A stretch of DNA of 64,000 bases from Ilex aquifolium (GCA_951799425.1 OX637402.1:32644492-32708491); one strand, 5' to 3'; shown: positions 1-12,096, counted from the first letter of the stretch. The notes: generated by a model not told the origin, from the sequence alone. Numbers and translations are program-made.

Positions 1-606
1 TGCATATGCATGGTTGATTGTCCATGGGAAGATCAACACCAATGATGTACTTCAAAGGAGGAGACCTAAGACTTGTTTTCTTCCGCAATGGTTTGTAATG
101 TGTATGAATGATGGTGAGAACATGAATCATTTATTTTTGCATTGTCCAACGGGCATTCTCTATTTGGAACAAGTTGTTTAATTTTGTGGGACTTTGTTGG
201 GTGAAGCCAAGTTCCATGTCTCCAATGATTAGTTTGAATGCTACGGGTTTGGGTGAAAATAGAAAGATAAATACTCTTTGGTGGTGTGCTCTTTTTGCTA
301 CCATTTAGGTGATTTTGTTGGAAAGGAATGAGAGAATCTTTGATGACAAAAGTAAGGTGGAGGAAGGCTTAAGGGTTCGGACATTCTTTTTGGGCATCGG
401 TGTCTAAGGAATTTGCTAATCTCCCTCTTTTCTGTATTACTGCTAGTTGGAAAGCCACTTGTGGCATGTAGCATATTTATTTTGAATTGTTTTTGTTTTT
501 GTGATGTTTGACTTCACCTATCTTTGGGTTGGATGTCTTATCCACCTTAGATAGGATTTATAATTTTTACATATTAATGATATTTACTGTTTTCTATCGA
601 AAAAAA
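1..606 (+). mobile_element. 3' end of an L1-type LINE retrotransposon (truncated by the window edge)
   Basis: One frame from about base 9 to 185 reads as the zinc-binding module found at the end of plant LINE reverse transcriptases: a W-L-I-V-H-G-K-I-N-T-N-D-V-L-Q-R-R stretch, then M-C-M-N-D-G-E, then H-L-F-L-H-C-P. Downstream the frame decays, and the element ends in an untranslated stretch with a short A-run at 601-606. This fits target-primed reverse transcription. The 5' part lies outside the window, so its TSD cannot be seen. It runs antisense to the DHFR-TS gene and sits just downstream of that gene's splice donor at 683-684, so it is most likely an intron insertion. Stops inside the frame mark it as dead. 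Confidence 0.75.
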
Positions 607-684
607 CATATAAGTGCATATACATACTTTTAGGTATACATGTATCTATACTTCTAGTAGTATACGTAATAAGTACGAGATTAC

Positions 685-1583
685 CTGGCTACCAAATTTG
701 GATAGAGTACCAGTCCCCGTCCTGTCATCTTTCAGGTTGCCACTTGAGATGATATCTTCAACCAGTCTCAGATACATGAACTCGTCATGTTTCTCAAAAA
801 TTATTTTTGGAAGGAAAGTAAAACTATCAACCTTGACCTTATCAGAATCTTTATTAATATCACACTTCACCCCACTGCTTGAAATATTGGATTCAATAGC
901 AGAAATCCTCACACGAACATAAGTTACAAAGCAAAACAGAATATTATTCTCAACGAATGGTGGAGATGAGCACCAAGGCTGAAATACAGAATCATCAACA
1001 GGAGGAATGAAAGTGTCGCACTCAATGCTCGTCTCAATCTCAGTCATATGGATGGCATCACATCTTGGAGCGTTAAGTGCTTCTCTGTACTAGAAAACTG
1101 TCAATAGCTATCATATCAACAACACAGGAAAACATATGAAGCATGTTACCCTTACCTTAATACCTGGCCACCACCTATAACAAACACCTTCTCTATTGAA
1201 GAAGAATCAGGAGATTCTGCTAACAATCTCAAAGCAGATGGAATGCTCCCACAAGTAATAACATTCTCAGCAGTAGCAATGTCAAAACTCCCAGAACGAG
1301 TCAGCACAATATTAAGCCGACCAGGGAGAGGTCGATACTTGAGGGGAATACTTTCCCAAGTTTTCCTCCCCATTACGACAGCATTCTTCTTCCCAGGGTC
1401 AGACGTATTCATCGTGATCTCCTTGAAAAATTTAAGGTCAGAACGCAATGTCCATGGTAACTTGCCATCCTTCCCAATGCCCATATTACGAGTTGCAGCC
1501 ACCACAACTTGGTATGTCCTCTGGGGATCAGACTGTGTACCTGCATCACCATTACTGGGATTCACCAGTGAATTCCCACCCAT
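685..1583 (-). CDS. DHFR-TS: Bifunctional dihydrofolate reductase-thymidylate synthase, N-terminal part (gene continues off the left edge)
   Basis: This enzyme makes thymidylate from dUMP with methylene-tetrahydrofolate and recycles the dihydrofolate formed; plants fuse both activities in one chain. Two coding exons are visible: 1156-1583, starting at an ATG whose product begins MGGNSLV, and 685-1084. The donor at 1151-1155 (GTAAG) and the acceptor before 1084 join AG to A and keep the frame. The first exon holds the DHFR domain: VVVAA, the GIGKDGKLPW active-site loop, VMGRKTWESIP, and the nucleotide-binding VIGGGQ. The second finishes DHFR (REALNAPRCDAIH), crosses the linker, and ends in the conserved TS start DDRTGTGTLSKFG. 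A donor follows at 683-684. About 276 aa are encoded here; the remaining TS portion (roughly 240 aa in the family, including the catalytic Cys) would lie left of base 1. I see no frameshift. Whether the gene is intact depends on the unseen part. Confidence 0.93.
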
Positions 1584-1703
1584 AACTGAGTATCTATGGC
1601 ACAATTTGTCCTTCACAAACACGTTCAGAACTCCAATTATTCGTGAGGATGCTGACACAGAACAGGAACTAAAAATGTTACTTGCATAAGAATTCAGTAG
1701 GAC
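1584..1703 (-). other. 5' UTR part of the DHFR-TS first coding exon
   Basis: The exon holding the DHFR start probably begins at 1703, after a pyrimidine-rich acceptor (TTTTTCAG at about 1704-1711). The frame stays open upstream of the chosen ATG, so an N-terminal extension (ending ...KDKLCHRYSV before MGGNS) cannot be excluded. Some plant DHFR-TS forms carry such leaders, which could be targeting sequences. No in-frame ATG lies between the acceptor and 1583, so an extension would need an ATG in an upstream exon. Confidence 0.5.
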
Positions 1704-3330
1704 CTGAAAAAGAGAAGGGCACAAAATTATCATACTTATGACTCAAAAAAAAAGCAGACAAGGAAAATTGCAGTGTTGAACCATAATAGTTTGCTACAAA
1801 TTCCTTGAGGGAAATCAGAAAACAAACACACATCACCGAGTTGAAGAAAAAAGGAAAGAAGGAAATAGAACTATGGAGACCTTTCCTTTTTGCTGGTTTT
1901 TGCACCCAAGATTTGCATTGAATGGCAGACCCTCGTGCTAGACGGGATCCTAGAGAAAAGCATGTGGAAAGACATTATACTTGGGACATGATGCATAGAA
2001 TTCTGTAGCCTCGCAAAATGATATGTTCCTTGCGCACAGTCTCAGATTAAAAGTTGGACCTTCATCAAGAAAGCTACCAAGATATCACATATCCATGTTC
2101 AAAGCAGTAATAATTTTTAGAGAATCAAACACCATACATGCATTTGGAAAAGAAACATACAATATAGAAATATATCAAAGCATCAATGTATAGCAACCAT
2201 CAGGATACAAGGATAAAGCAAGCTATTAGTTCTTCAAAATTTATGAGCAACATATGACAAGCATGGGGAACATTGAAAAGTGGACAACTGTCACAAAAGT
2301 CTACCTAACTGAACTCTTATCAGACAGTTCCCATTTAAAAATAGTGTTTTTTTTTTGTTGAAAGATCAAAATCGAAGTACAGAAACTCTGACGAATTATC
2401 TGTATAACAACAACATACATAAAAACAATCACTGTGACAACCCAACATTTGCTACAAGATATACACCAACATCTTCCCTATTTGAAAGTGAATTGATACA
2501 AATCCCAATTCTCATACATTTGGTGAGCAGGAGCAGAATTCTCTAATTTCCGGTGAAACCACAAATTTGCTTTTAACTTGATTCTGTATATTCTTCTATA
2601 TTGAGCCTTTATACAATAGTAGATCAAAGCGCTTGTATCATGATGCTTTTCTCAAGCAATAGACATTGATTTTGAACTTCCGGGAAAAAAAAAAAAAGAC
2701 CAAAGCAACAAAGACTGTGTTTCTCTAATCAACCAGGGAAAAGGCTGGGCACAACAAAAAAGGGAAACTGGCAGAATGATGATCAGCAATTTAGAGTGTA
2801 AGCATATCTATCCAACCGGCCATGCAATGCCGAAAGATCAGTGAAACTCTCTCAAACCTCGCCCAAACAAAGCCCCCACAATTGGTTATTCAACCAGGTA
2901 TGCTGCCCTCATAACCTCAGTCAATGATGCCACAATCAAAATACAAAAAACTAAACCCTAAGAATACAACAATTTCATTTCAAATTCTCTCAGCTTCAAA
3001 ACGAAATACAAACATAAAGACACCTCTGAAAGATGAGCCTACTTAAGAACAACAACAACAACATTAAAAACTAAATCGCTTGCTGTGTCGGGCATTCATT
3101 CCCCCATTTTTTTCCCCCAAGAACCAAACAGAATCAACACAACTGAAGCAAATAGGGGTATAAGTCCGTAAAAAAAATGCACAAATTCTTACAATCTGAC
3201 GGTTTGCGGTGTTTAATCACTCTGAAGAGGTGAAACAAAGGATTAGATTATGAGTAGAGAGAAGAAAGAAATAATAGAGAGATGTGTTTATGGAATGGAG
3301 CTAACGGTGCTTCAGGTAATGAGCACTTAC
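1704..3330 (-). other. Probable leader intron of DHFR-TS; no other gene seen
   Basis: A+T-rich sequence without a convincing ORF in any frame. It is bounded by the donor at 3325-3330 and the acceptor at about 1704. No transposon ends or TSDs are apparent. Confidence 0.35.
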
Positions 3331-3480
3331 CAGCAAAATTGCAGAAAACACGGCCAAAGTGCTTACCCTCTTCGACGAGTTGATTGAGGAGGTTGGGACC
3401 CAAAAGCTGAAAAAGCCGAATGAAAAAATGTGAGCGCGCGCTTTGGAGGGAAGGCCATTTCTGGGCTGATTTCTATTTTG
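3331..3480 (-). other. Probable 5' untranslated first exon of DHFR-TS
   Basis: A GC-richer island (GCGCGCGC near 3434) ends in a good splice donor on the minus strand (GCTG then GTAAGT, 3325-3330). It is followed by about 1.6 kb of noncoding sequence and then the acceptor before 1703. A short ORF across it (3301-3498) has no recognisable content and runs through the donor. I infer a leader exon of the DHFR-TS gene; its transcription start near 3480 is a guess. Confidence 0.4.
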
Positions 3481-3499
3481 TAAGACTGAGCTGCCCAAA

Positions 3500-4666
3500 T
3501 TTGTTTAGGAAATCTTATATACTAAATTATGTATCAAAATTTTATGTATTAAATGTTTGGTTGAGTTAGTGAATTCCATTGATCCAACCATCCACATTAA
3601 TTTAGAATATAAAATTTGATAAATAATTTGATAAGCATAACATTACTTTTTTTTTTTTTTCACATTATCCAAACGTCATTCGTGGCTAAGTAAGTCAATG
3701 AATTAGACTTTGATCTAAATTTAAATTTAATTAGTGGATATCAATTCATATTTTTTATTGATAATTTGAACCCAAATCTAAATTTGTTATTTTATATTTC
3801 AAGAATTCAGCTTTTGGAATATACTTATATCTTATTCGATTCGATCCAAAAAATATATTTGTATATAAATATTAAACAAAAAATATATATTTATTTAAAT
3901 ATTAAAGAAATTAAGTAATTATTTGAAGAAATTTAATTGAAATTTAAATATAATTTTTTAAATTTTAATTAAATTAAGTTATTCGTATCTAATAAAATTT
4001 TCAGACCAAAATTTTAAAATGTTAACAGATTCAGAAATGAACCATAAAAAAAAAATTGTCGAATAATTGGATCGAACTTTTAAAAGCAAAATTGGATTCA
4101 AATATAATCTCTTGGCAAACCTATGGCTGTAAGGTGGTATATTACAAGTGTTTTTTTGGCATTTTTTCTTTCTTTTTTTGGGGGTTTGGGGAGGGGGGTT
4201 ATCAAAAATTCAAAAATGACCCCAACTGGGAAGTTGCCCAAAAACATGGAATTGAAATTTAAACTTAAACAAGATCCTAAACTTAGCTTGCTCATCGTCA
4301 AAACTCTAGGGAGGAGTCTTGATTAAGTTAAATATGAGTCGAGCTCCATCATGTCGTCCTGCATGCAACATTCCTCGCTAGGGCCACTGATCCCTTTCGT
4401 ATTCTATCAGAACTGTCAAAATTTAGACAGTTCTTATTAAAAGCTTGGAATCACTCCTCCACAGCAAAACCTCCACGTTTCATCGGTCTTCCAACAAGTA
4501 TTAAGTATTAACCGTTAGAGATTGGCACAACTGAAGCAGAACGCCGTTTACCTCGTATAGCAAATATTACTATGTTGATTCGGTTATTCATTCATTTGAA
4601 CCAATGCTTCGAACCAAATAGGCTTCTTTTTAAAAATGTGCAGAAATCAAACTTTTGGAACATTTA
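3500..4666. other. Intergenic, very A+T-rich; nothing recognised
   Basis: Low-complexity A/T sequence (3600-4030), then a G/T-rich stretch near 4150-4200. The overlapping short ORFs at 4056-4326 come from low-complexity T-runs and G-runs and show no family features. Confidence 0.5.
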
Positions 4667-5854
4667 GGGCCTGCTTGGTTTGCATCTCAAAAAACAGTTT
4701 CTGAAAACTATTTTTGAGATGAGTTTTAAGAAAGTGTTATTAAAAATTTTTAGATTACAAAACATGTTTAGTTATATATTTTTGAAAATGGTTTTAAAGA
4801 ACAAAAATTATAAAACTTGTTTGGACAATAATCCACAATTTTCACCTCTTCGTCTCTCGGTCTCTCTCTCTTTCACTGTGCATCAAGACCACCCAACACC
4901 CACAACCACCACCAACCGACTACCACCCAAAACCCACAACCACCACCAACCGACTACCACCAAAAATCCACAACCACCACCCAAAAGCCACAACCACCAC
5001 CCAAACCGAGAACCACCCAAAAGCCACAACCACCACCAACCCACAACCACCACCCAAAATTCACAACCACCCGAAAACCACAACCACCAGCACCGAAACC
5101 CACAACCACCACCAAAACCCACAACCCACAACCACCGAAACCCACAACCACCACCCAAAACCCACAACCACCACCAAAACCCACAACCACCGAAACCCAC
5201 AACCACCACCCAAAACCCACAACCACCACCTGTGTATTGAACTCAGATATAGGAAAAAAAAAAAAGACACTAGAAGGACGGAGAAGACGCCGGAGTTGTT
5301 GAACCCAGAAGGCCGGAGATGTTGAACCCAGAACGCCGGAGAAAAAAATTCAGATCAAATCTGTGTTTTCGCCGATTGAACCAGATCTGAACCAATCGTC
5401 GGAGAGGTCGCAGTAGATGTAGTCGTCGGAGAGCTCCAGTGACTGTGTGTGGGTGTTTTGCCGGAGAAGATGCGGTCGCCGGAGAAGGCGCAGTCACCGA
5501 AGAAGGCTTCCGTCTGATAGAGTATGTGGAGGGAGAGAGAAAGACGGAGAGAGTAATGAGAGTCTGGGAGGACAAAGGCAAAAGAAGAAAAAAAAAAGTT
5601 TTTATACTATGGCTTGCTTTGCTTCTAAGAAAACTCGAAGGGGAGACCTCTTTAAAGAGTATACTGTATCTCCGTGTTTTCAAAGTTTTGGCAGAAAAGC
5701 TTGAAAACAAGCCCAGCTTGTTTTCTAGTTTTATACTTCAATTCCCCAAGTTTTCTGAAAATTGGAGAACAAAATAACAAACCAAACAGGTTTTGAAATT
5801 TTTTTGAGATTTGAGAACAAAAAACAGTTTTCAAGAATCAAACCAAACAGGGCC
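4667..5854. mobile_element. PIF/Harbinger-like non-autonomous DNA transposon with TTA target duplication
   Basis: The left end reads GGGCCTGCTTGGTTTG and the right end, reverse-complemented, GGCCCTGTTTGGTTTG. Both are flanked by TTA (4664-4666 and 5855-5857). A 3-bp TTA/TAA duplication with a GGSCCTGTTTGG terminus is typical of PIF/Harbinger (Tourist-like) elements. Subterminal inverted sequence extends inward (AAAACAGTTT and its complement near both ends). No transposase frame is present, so movement would have to be in trans. The interior holds a minisatellite (4880-5235) and a GC-richer block (about 5270-5560) unlike the A+T-rich surroundings, possibly captured host sequence. Confidence 0.8.
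4880..5235. repeat. ACAACCACC-type minisatellite inside the Harbinger-like element
   Basis: Tandem imperfect units of the type CCCACAACCACCACC and variants (CCAAAA, CCGAAA inserts) run for about 350 bp. On the plus strand they give Thr/His/Asn/Pro-rich frames and on the minus strand Gly/Val/Trp-rich frames. All these ORFs are by-products of the repeat, not genes. The C-rich strand and G-rich complement are strongly asymmetric. Confidence 0.9.
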
Positions 5855-6162
5855 TTAGTACTTGCATAATTAGCAGAAATCAAAAGTTCCCACATGATTC
5901 CATATTACATTTGAGATATTATATATACACATTCATACACATAGTTCACAAGTAATACATACATATTTAATGGGAGATTCATGATTAATTAATTACATAG
6001 GAAAGCTGACAATGACAACTTCAATCAATGCTTTCTATTTACAGATTTCATCCTCCTGAAACATCTGGAAAACAACAAAATAACCTTGTTCAATCCAGTA
6101 CCAACCCACAGAGAGAGCAACCACAATTATCCACTACGTAAAATAACACAAGGAGAGAAAAC

Positions 6163-6176
6163 ATACCTTAAATCTG
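6163..6176 (-). other. Possible 3' UTR splice donor of the BBD gene
   Basis: Just after the BBD stop codon the sequence reads TTTAAG then GTATGT. A plausible acceptor (TTTTCCAG) lies at about 6065-6072, so the 3' UTR may be spliced. This is inference from splice motifs only. Confidence 0.3.
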
Positions 6177-9100
6177 CTATGTCCAATTCCTCTTGGAACG
6201 AAATTGAGTGAGTTTGTCCCTCCACTGAGCTGTAATAGATTATCAGAATAATGAGGTATCAAAAGGTTTAACATCCATGAGGAAGATAAATTACACAAGA
6301 CAACAAAATAGGGAGTTCTAGATTTCGGAAAAGCATCTAAGAAACTAGGAAATAAGGCCCAAACATAATAGGGCAGACACATTGAGTGCTGCGATATCCA
6401 ACTGGTGCCCTACATTATAGGTAAACGATGGGGATGCTGAGCAGAAAAAACAGCTTCAATCCCCATTAAGAGTGAAAAGAAGTAATATGGTCAATTTTGA
6501 GAGATAGAGAGAGGGAGGGTACTGTCATTTAAGCATATCACAGCTCCACCCAATTGATTGGAATAAGACAAATTGTTTGCTAATATCTCAGGGTTGTGCC
6601 TTCATTTGCATTTTACGTTCCCAGATCCTTATTTTCTCTTTTGTGGTAGGTGCTCTAAATCACATTCCCTGTTTTCTAGAAGCTCACAAAGACAGAAAAA
6701 GAGTCTCTTTCCCTGTTTTGGTTGGGTTGGGGATGTCCTCTCCATGTGCCCAAAAATTGGCCCATTTTGCATCCATCAAAGCTATAATACAAACCAAAAA
6801 GAAGGGAACAAAACATACCTGCATCCTTATAGCGTTCCTCAACCACAGCAATCAGCATGTTGCGCACAAGATCAAACTCTTCTGTCTCAATGCATGGCTG
6901 GCCACTAGGTCTGAAACCATAATACCTTAAATTAGAAGTTTTAGCCCCTCCATGCAGAGACGCACAGTTTAAACATACAGATCCAAGCCCTCTCACACTG
7001 GATAGTCTAATCATACTGTTAAAAACCCTAAGGCTTCCCAGGCACGGTAACACAAGAGCAAATCTCAACAGATGTTACCGTATGTGTGTGTCGCATTATG
7101 AAAAACAACACATACTATTTTATACATTTCCAGATCTTTCCATTCCTGGGGGTTGATTAGTATAAACAAGCCACGACAAAGTTCCATTCCTGGGTGTTGA
7201 TTCGGATCGGATTCGGATCAAAATCTGATCCATAGACAAGCCTACTACAAAATATGACAAAATTAATGCATGCACTGAATGCATAGACTTGCCCCCATCT
7301 AAAGAGATACAGACATTGAGGGATGTGAAGTCTACCGGTCTAGTTCTGTGAAAAGTAAGCCATCTGAAGATAATCCATGCAATGAAGGCCTTGCAGATTC
7401 AATCACTCGCATTCCATCACCATATGCCAAGTATCTGTTGACTTGTATTGGCACCTACAAAATTATGAATATAACAAAAGTAAGATTTAATTGATTCAGA
7501 AAAACCATCAATAAGCAGGGTAACACATAGCTCAACTCATGCAGAGATTCAAAATATTGGGTAAACTACATGCATAATAGTAAACAAATGCTACAGAAAA
7601 CACAGCAGCAAGCCAGCCAACCACTTGCTAGCTTAACATAAACAGACACTTCCCACTGCCAGATGGTAATGGCCTTTTTATCCTTATCCTGACTGTACTG
7701 TCAAAAGTCAAGTCCAATGTATGTGGTAAGAGAAAGGAATAGTTGTGTGATTTGGAGTAAGCCCAATCAATGAAAACCATGCAAGTCCACTCCTCAGTAC
7801 AAAATCACTCTTCCATCTCCCATCTTTATTAATATAAACCTCTGGTAAATCACAGAAATTAACAATTTCTCAAACATGTGTCATATATAGTCCAATTCCA
7901 GATAAAACTTTGAAATCATGAAGTGAAATCAATGCGACTCCCATCATGGTTGGCAAGAACTGGGAAGAGGGAGCAGTCCACCAACTTCAACAGTCAAGGT
8001 ACTATGTTTGTAATTGTAACCACCGACAGAATAGAGAGAAAACAATTAAGTTTGTACGTAAACCAAGAGTTTTATCTCTTTTTCTCTACATTCGCAATGC
8101 ATTTAAACTCATCTATGAATATGCCAAAAAGCTTCTAGGCACAAATGGAATAGAACCTCAATAGCAGCTGCTGCCTTCCTGATAATCATATATTCTAGAT
8201 GTATAACTATGTGTTCTTTGTCCACTAGAGAGCATTCCCTCTCTAAAATTGTTTTACAAAATGCAATTTAGGCAACATGCAAAGGATAGTTCTTGCATCA
8301 CTACAAAAGATTGTAGAATTCCGATAGCTGTTAATGTATGTCATCTGTAATCCTGTATTAATAATCTCGTAGAACTTTGCTATTGTAAAGTGATCATCAC
8401 ATCATGAGATAGTAAATAAGGGATACTACCTTGCATCTCACTGCAATATTGATGGCATCAGAAGGCCGAAGGTCAAAGCTGACACACTCTTTTTCATCAC
8501 CCGGCTGAGATCACAACCACAAAAATCTACTGTTATGAGAAAATTTTTACAGGTCTGCAACATAATCAATCAAAAAAGGAGTGTTAGAGGCCATGCCTTC
8601 GTGAGGTATAACTGAGCAAAATATGCCTCATGTACTCTCTTGGTGACTCTAACAAGTTTCACCTGCATAGAAAATGTGAATGGAAGTCCATTAAAAAAAG
8701 GGCTAATCTCACTTTGCACCCTGAAAGAAGCTCCAATTCTCAATTTACACCCTTAAAGAATTGGATTCTCCAATTGCACCCTCAAATATCATAAAATAGA
8801 TGCAATGTAGCCCAATTCAAGGGTAAAATTTAAGATTGAAGGTGCAATTTGAGATTGAAATAGGGCTAAATTGCATCTGTTTTATTTTATGGAATTGAGG
8901 TTGCAAATTGAGAATTAGAGGATCTTTCGGGTGCAAAGTGAGATTAACCCTTTAAAAAAAAAGACGACATTATATTATAATGATACCCTTCAAAACAGAA
9001 AGCTTAGAAACACAAACATTAACTTACAACATATCCCATCTTCTCAATCATTTCTTTCACCACTTGATACATTGTGGGCCTAGCCTGAAAATCCATCACC

Positions 9101-10421
9101 AATTTTTATTTTTCAGAATAACGACATATATCAAGTCAAGAAATTGCCAAACTCAAATTTGACAGCACAATCAGCTCCAGTAAGAAGGAAGCATACAATT
9201 TGGACATTGCGCACGGCTGCCAAGAGCAATGCACTTGGCATCTCCACTGCAATAAAAGGCAAGATGACTTAAGAATAAAAGAGAACTCAAGCAACAGTAT
9301 CTGTGCAATGCTGAAAGAAAATATATCCTATTCTAGAAATTAATAAATGCAAACACGTACAAACAATAATGGGGAGGAGAAGACCAGTCCCATCTTCGAT
9401 CTTTAGTACAATTGCAGGATGTGGAGCATAATCAGGCACATTTCCACCCTGAGGGTTGTTATGTATGCATCGTAAATGTCTGCCATCTCTCATTTTAATC
9501 ATGAAACCTTCTGCACCACTCTTCACCTCAACTATACAAATAACCAAACACAAATTTTACTCTACATATTATTGCAAACAATTAACTCCAGTAAGTGTTC
9601 AAAAAATGTAACTCTACACTACCAGAGCTTAGGAATAGATGCTTGACTGCAATACTATCAGTCTATAGTAGGCTTAAAGAATTCCCCATTACAATGTAAG
9701 AATCTAACATTGTAAGTGATAAGAGCCAAGGCCTAAATTTAAAGGAACAGCTATATGCTTTGATTCCTTCTCAATAACACTTTCTGTTTTGAGAACATGA
9801 AGTGGAAAGTGAGGAACCAACTATTTAAAAGTTAGCTAATGGAAACTATATCAAAAAGGTTTCTGCAATAACCTTCTGCCAGAGGATTTTGGAAACATGT
9901 TCTTCACTTTCTGTTTTTATTTTCTAGCAAAACAAAAATCAACAAACAATGGCAGTCGCAACCTAGGTGTATTCTCTGTGTTGTTTAAATTATTTTCATT
10001 GACAGGGTAATGTTCTCCAGTTTCGAAAATATCGGCAAATAAATTTCCAAAAACATTTAACAAACAAACCAGATGAATATGCATTCGATTCCCTAAAAGA
10101 AAAACATGTGGTGATTTAAATTAGCATACCAGCTTCGACTACACTTGAATTCACATAATCAGCATCATTCTCACTGAAATTTTCTGCCATGCTACCATTA
10201 CCATTTGATGATGAACTGAAACTGCACCGCACCGTCATGCCCTTCTGCAAACGTGCTTGATGACCCATATTAGTCCCACGGCCATTGATCCCTTTGAGTC
10301 CCCAGAATCCACTTCTAAGAATTTTGGCCTTCATTAAGGGCTCATTAATAGATGGGGTGAAAATTCCATTTTGTTTTGCACGGACGGCTGGGCAAATAAC
10401 CGGTCCTTGTAACGAACCCAT
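6177..10421 (-). CDS. BBD1/BBD2-like: Bifunctional nuclease of the BBD family (DUF151 plus UVR motif), nine coding exons
   Basis: Joined exons, 5' to 3' on the minus strand: 10130-10421, 9361-9531, 9197-9246, 9028-9084, 8597-8662, 8430-8504, 7336-7454, 6819-6910, 6177-6229. They total 975 bp, giving 324 aa plus TAG with every junction in phase. The protein matches plant BBD (bifunctional nuclease in basal defence response), reported to have RNase and DNase activity. The N-terminus (MGSLQGPVICPAVR, then VRCSFSSSS) is followed by the DUF151 domain at about residues 100-235 (KMRDGRHLRC, PHPAIVLKIEDGTGLLLPI, LRPSDAINIAVRCK) and a C-terminal UVR-like helix pair (about 285-319, VEERYKDAAQWRDKL). 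The length equals the usual family size. The intron after 8597 has a GC donor. One intron holds a Mutator-type MITE. I am sure of the family but not of which paralogue. Confidence 0.95.
8700..8951. mobile_element. Mutator-type MITE inside a BBD intron, 9-bp target duplication
   Basis: The left end GGGCTAATCTCACTTTGCAC and the right end, reverse-complemented (AGGGTTAATCTCACTTTGCA), form a TIR that continues for about 50 bp with a few mismatches. The 252-bp element is flanked by TTAAAAAAA at 8691-8699 and 8952-8960. A 9-bp duplication with long TIRs points to the Mutator superfamily. It lies between BBD coding exons 9028-9084 and 8597-8662 and does not touch splice sites. Confidence 0.8.
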
Positions 10422-10740
10422 CTCAATTCCTTTCAGATCACCAGAAAAGGAAACATCTATTATCGCGTGCAACATTGGTCACAGTACATATGGTATGGTA
10501 CTTCAATTAATAGAATTTCAAGTATATCATATATAACCATATATGTGATCACATGCCAACATTTATTGCACCGCTTCGAAAAAGACAAAAAGGCAGATAC
10601 ATCAGGCCAGATTTTAAATCGGATACAATCTAAAAGAAGGGGGAAACCTAAAATCCGAACAAAAACCTTAGACCACACAGGACAAGAAATATGTGCACAT
10701 AAATCAAGAGTGGATTTGGCCAGTCAAGTGGCGGCTTGTT

Positions 10741-11030
10741 AGTTGACCAATCAAAGCCGAGATATCCATACCAAGTGTTGCAAGAAGTTTAGGTCTGGTG
10801 ACCAATAAGAAGTTTGCAGTGAATACTCTCGACATAGGATCTCTTGTTTTGGATATACTCGAAAAACAGACTGATTGTGTAATGATGAGACCAAAAAAAG
10901 ACTACTTGCCTAAAATGTATGATCCTTTCTTGAATGGGCCATATCGTGGCACAATCGAAAAATGGTTTTCCCCCCTTAGCCCAAGTACTATATTTGGCTA
11001 TTTACTAAAATCCTCCATGGATAGTTAGTA
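10741..11030 (+). pseudogene. Probable nuclear copy of a plastid ycf1 (TIC214) fragment
   Basis: The open frame at 10798-11028 contains [15 protein letters not shown], a stretch I recall from the plastid ycf1/TIC214 protein, preceded by [16 protein letters not shown] and followed by FSPLSPS. Upstream, other frames carry only decayed sequence, so this would be a small nuclear insertion of plastid DNA, now in the long 5' UTR intron of BBD. It has no start context and is far shorter than the plastid gene. The identity rests on memory of the motif and was not searched. Confidence 0.5.
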
Positions 11031-12096
11031 TAGACAATTTGGGGATCCCCCAAACTCCCCTAGGCACTCCAAACTGCCAATCACAGCTAACAGCGGCAGC
11101 GGAAACGCCAATATAACCGTTGTAGGAAAGGAAAGCACCCTTATGTTCCAACCTAACAATAACTAAAGTGCTATGCGGAGCTTTTTTGGTGTAATTGTAT
11201 ATTTGGTAGTTATTTTTGGTCTTTTAAAAATTTAGATTGACAATTCCATTAATCTTGTAATAGTAGTTTACCAAAAGAAAAATATGATCACTTCTATCAT
11301 AGATGTTTATGTTTAGTCTTTTTACAAAGGTTTTCATAACTGTGAAGGAGAAGAGCATGCAGGAAAGATTCTCCTCCATCATGAATTATTAGTACCTCTA
11401 TTAGCACAAATTTCATTGAAATTTCACAATAAGTATACATCATTTACCCAAGAAAAAAACTTACTAAAAAGTGGATCTATAATTGCCTTAAAACCATTGA
11501 TATATCTATGTATGTGTGACTATGGTATATGCTTTTCTTGAAAAATTAAAACAAGATAAGTCAAGATATAAATCAACACAATTTAGCATGCAGATCATCT
11601 ACCTTTAAGTACATATCAGTGATCGTACGCCACTATTACCACATCTGATTTCGAATGTTTTTGAATGTCGAAGACTGGTATAAAAACAGTGTGTGCAATG
11701 TTTTCCACATGCACCTAAAGATATCTTATAAATTAGGAACTTATTGTAGTAGTATTCTTTGATTTTTGACAGATTAGGAAACTTGATTTTTCGATCTTTT
11801 CTATGAGACACACAGAGGTCTCACTGCACAAACAGTACAGTTCATACTACAAACATAGAATACTCCTGAGGCTTCGGTTAACAAAATTCAGATACAAAAT
11901 ATTGCTGTAAATAGCTAGTTCTTACAGTTCAAATCATTTTCCAAATGAAAGACCAAATCATAACTACAAAAAATTCACACCTGAAAGACCTCAAAAAGCC
12001 CTCAATTTCCACAAACTTGAGCAGTAAAGGGATTACAGTCCCCGATCGTAGCTTTAAAGACAAAGAATCAACGGATTTTCAATATTTTCCCGAAAA
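11031..12096. other. Remaining part of the BBD 5' UTR intron; nothing recognised
   Basis: A+T-rich noncoding sequence without clear repeats or ORFs. It lies between the ycf1-like fragment and the donor of the putative leader exon. Confidence 0.4.

Noticed and set aside
1243-1689. 148-aa plus-strand ORF
   Set aside because: It is the antisense shadow of the DHFR exon.
4680-5240. 186-aa Pro/His/Thr-rich ORF and its minus-strand Gly/Val/Trp-rich counterparts
   Set aside because: All arise from the ACAACCACC minisatellite inside a transposon; every frame of the repeat is open on one strand or the other.
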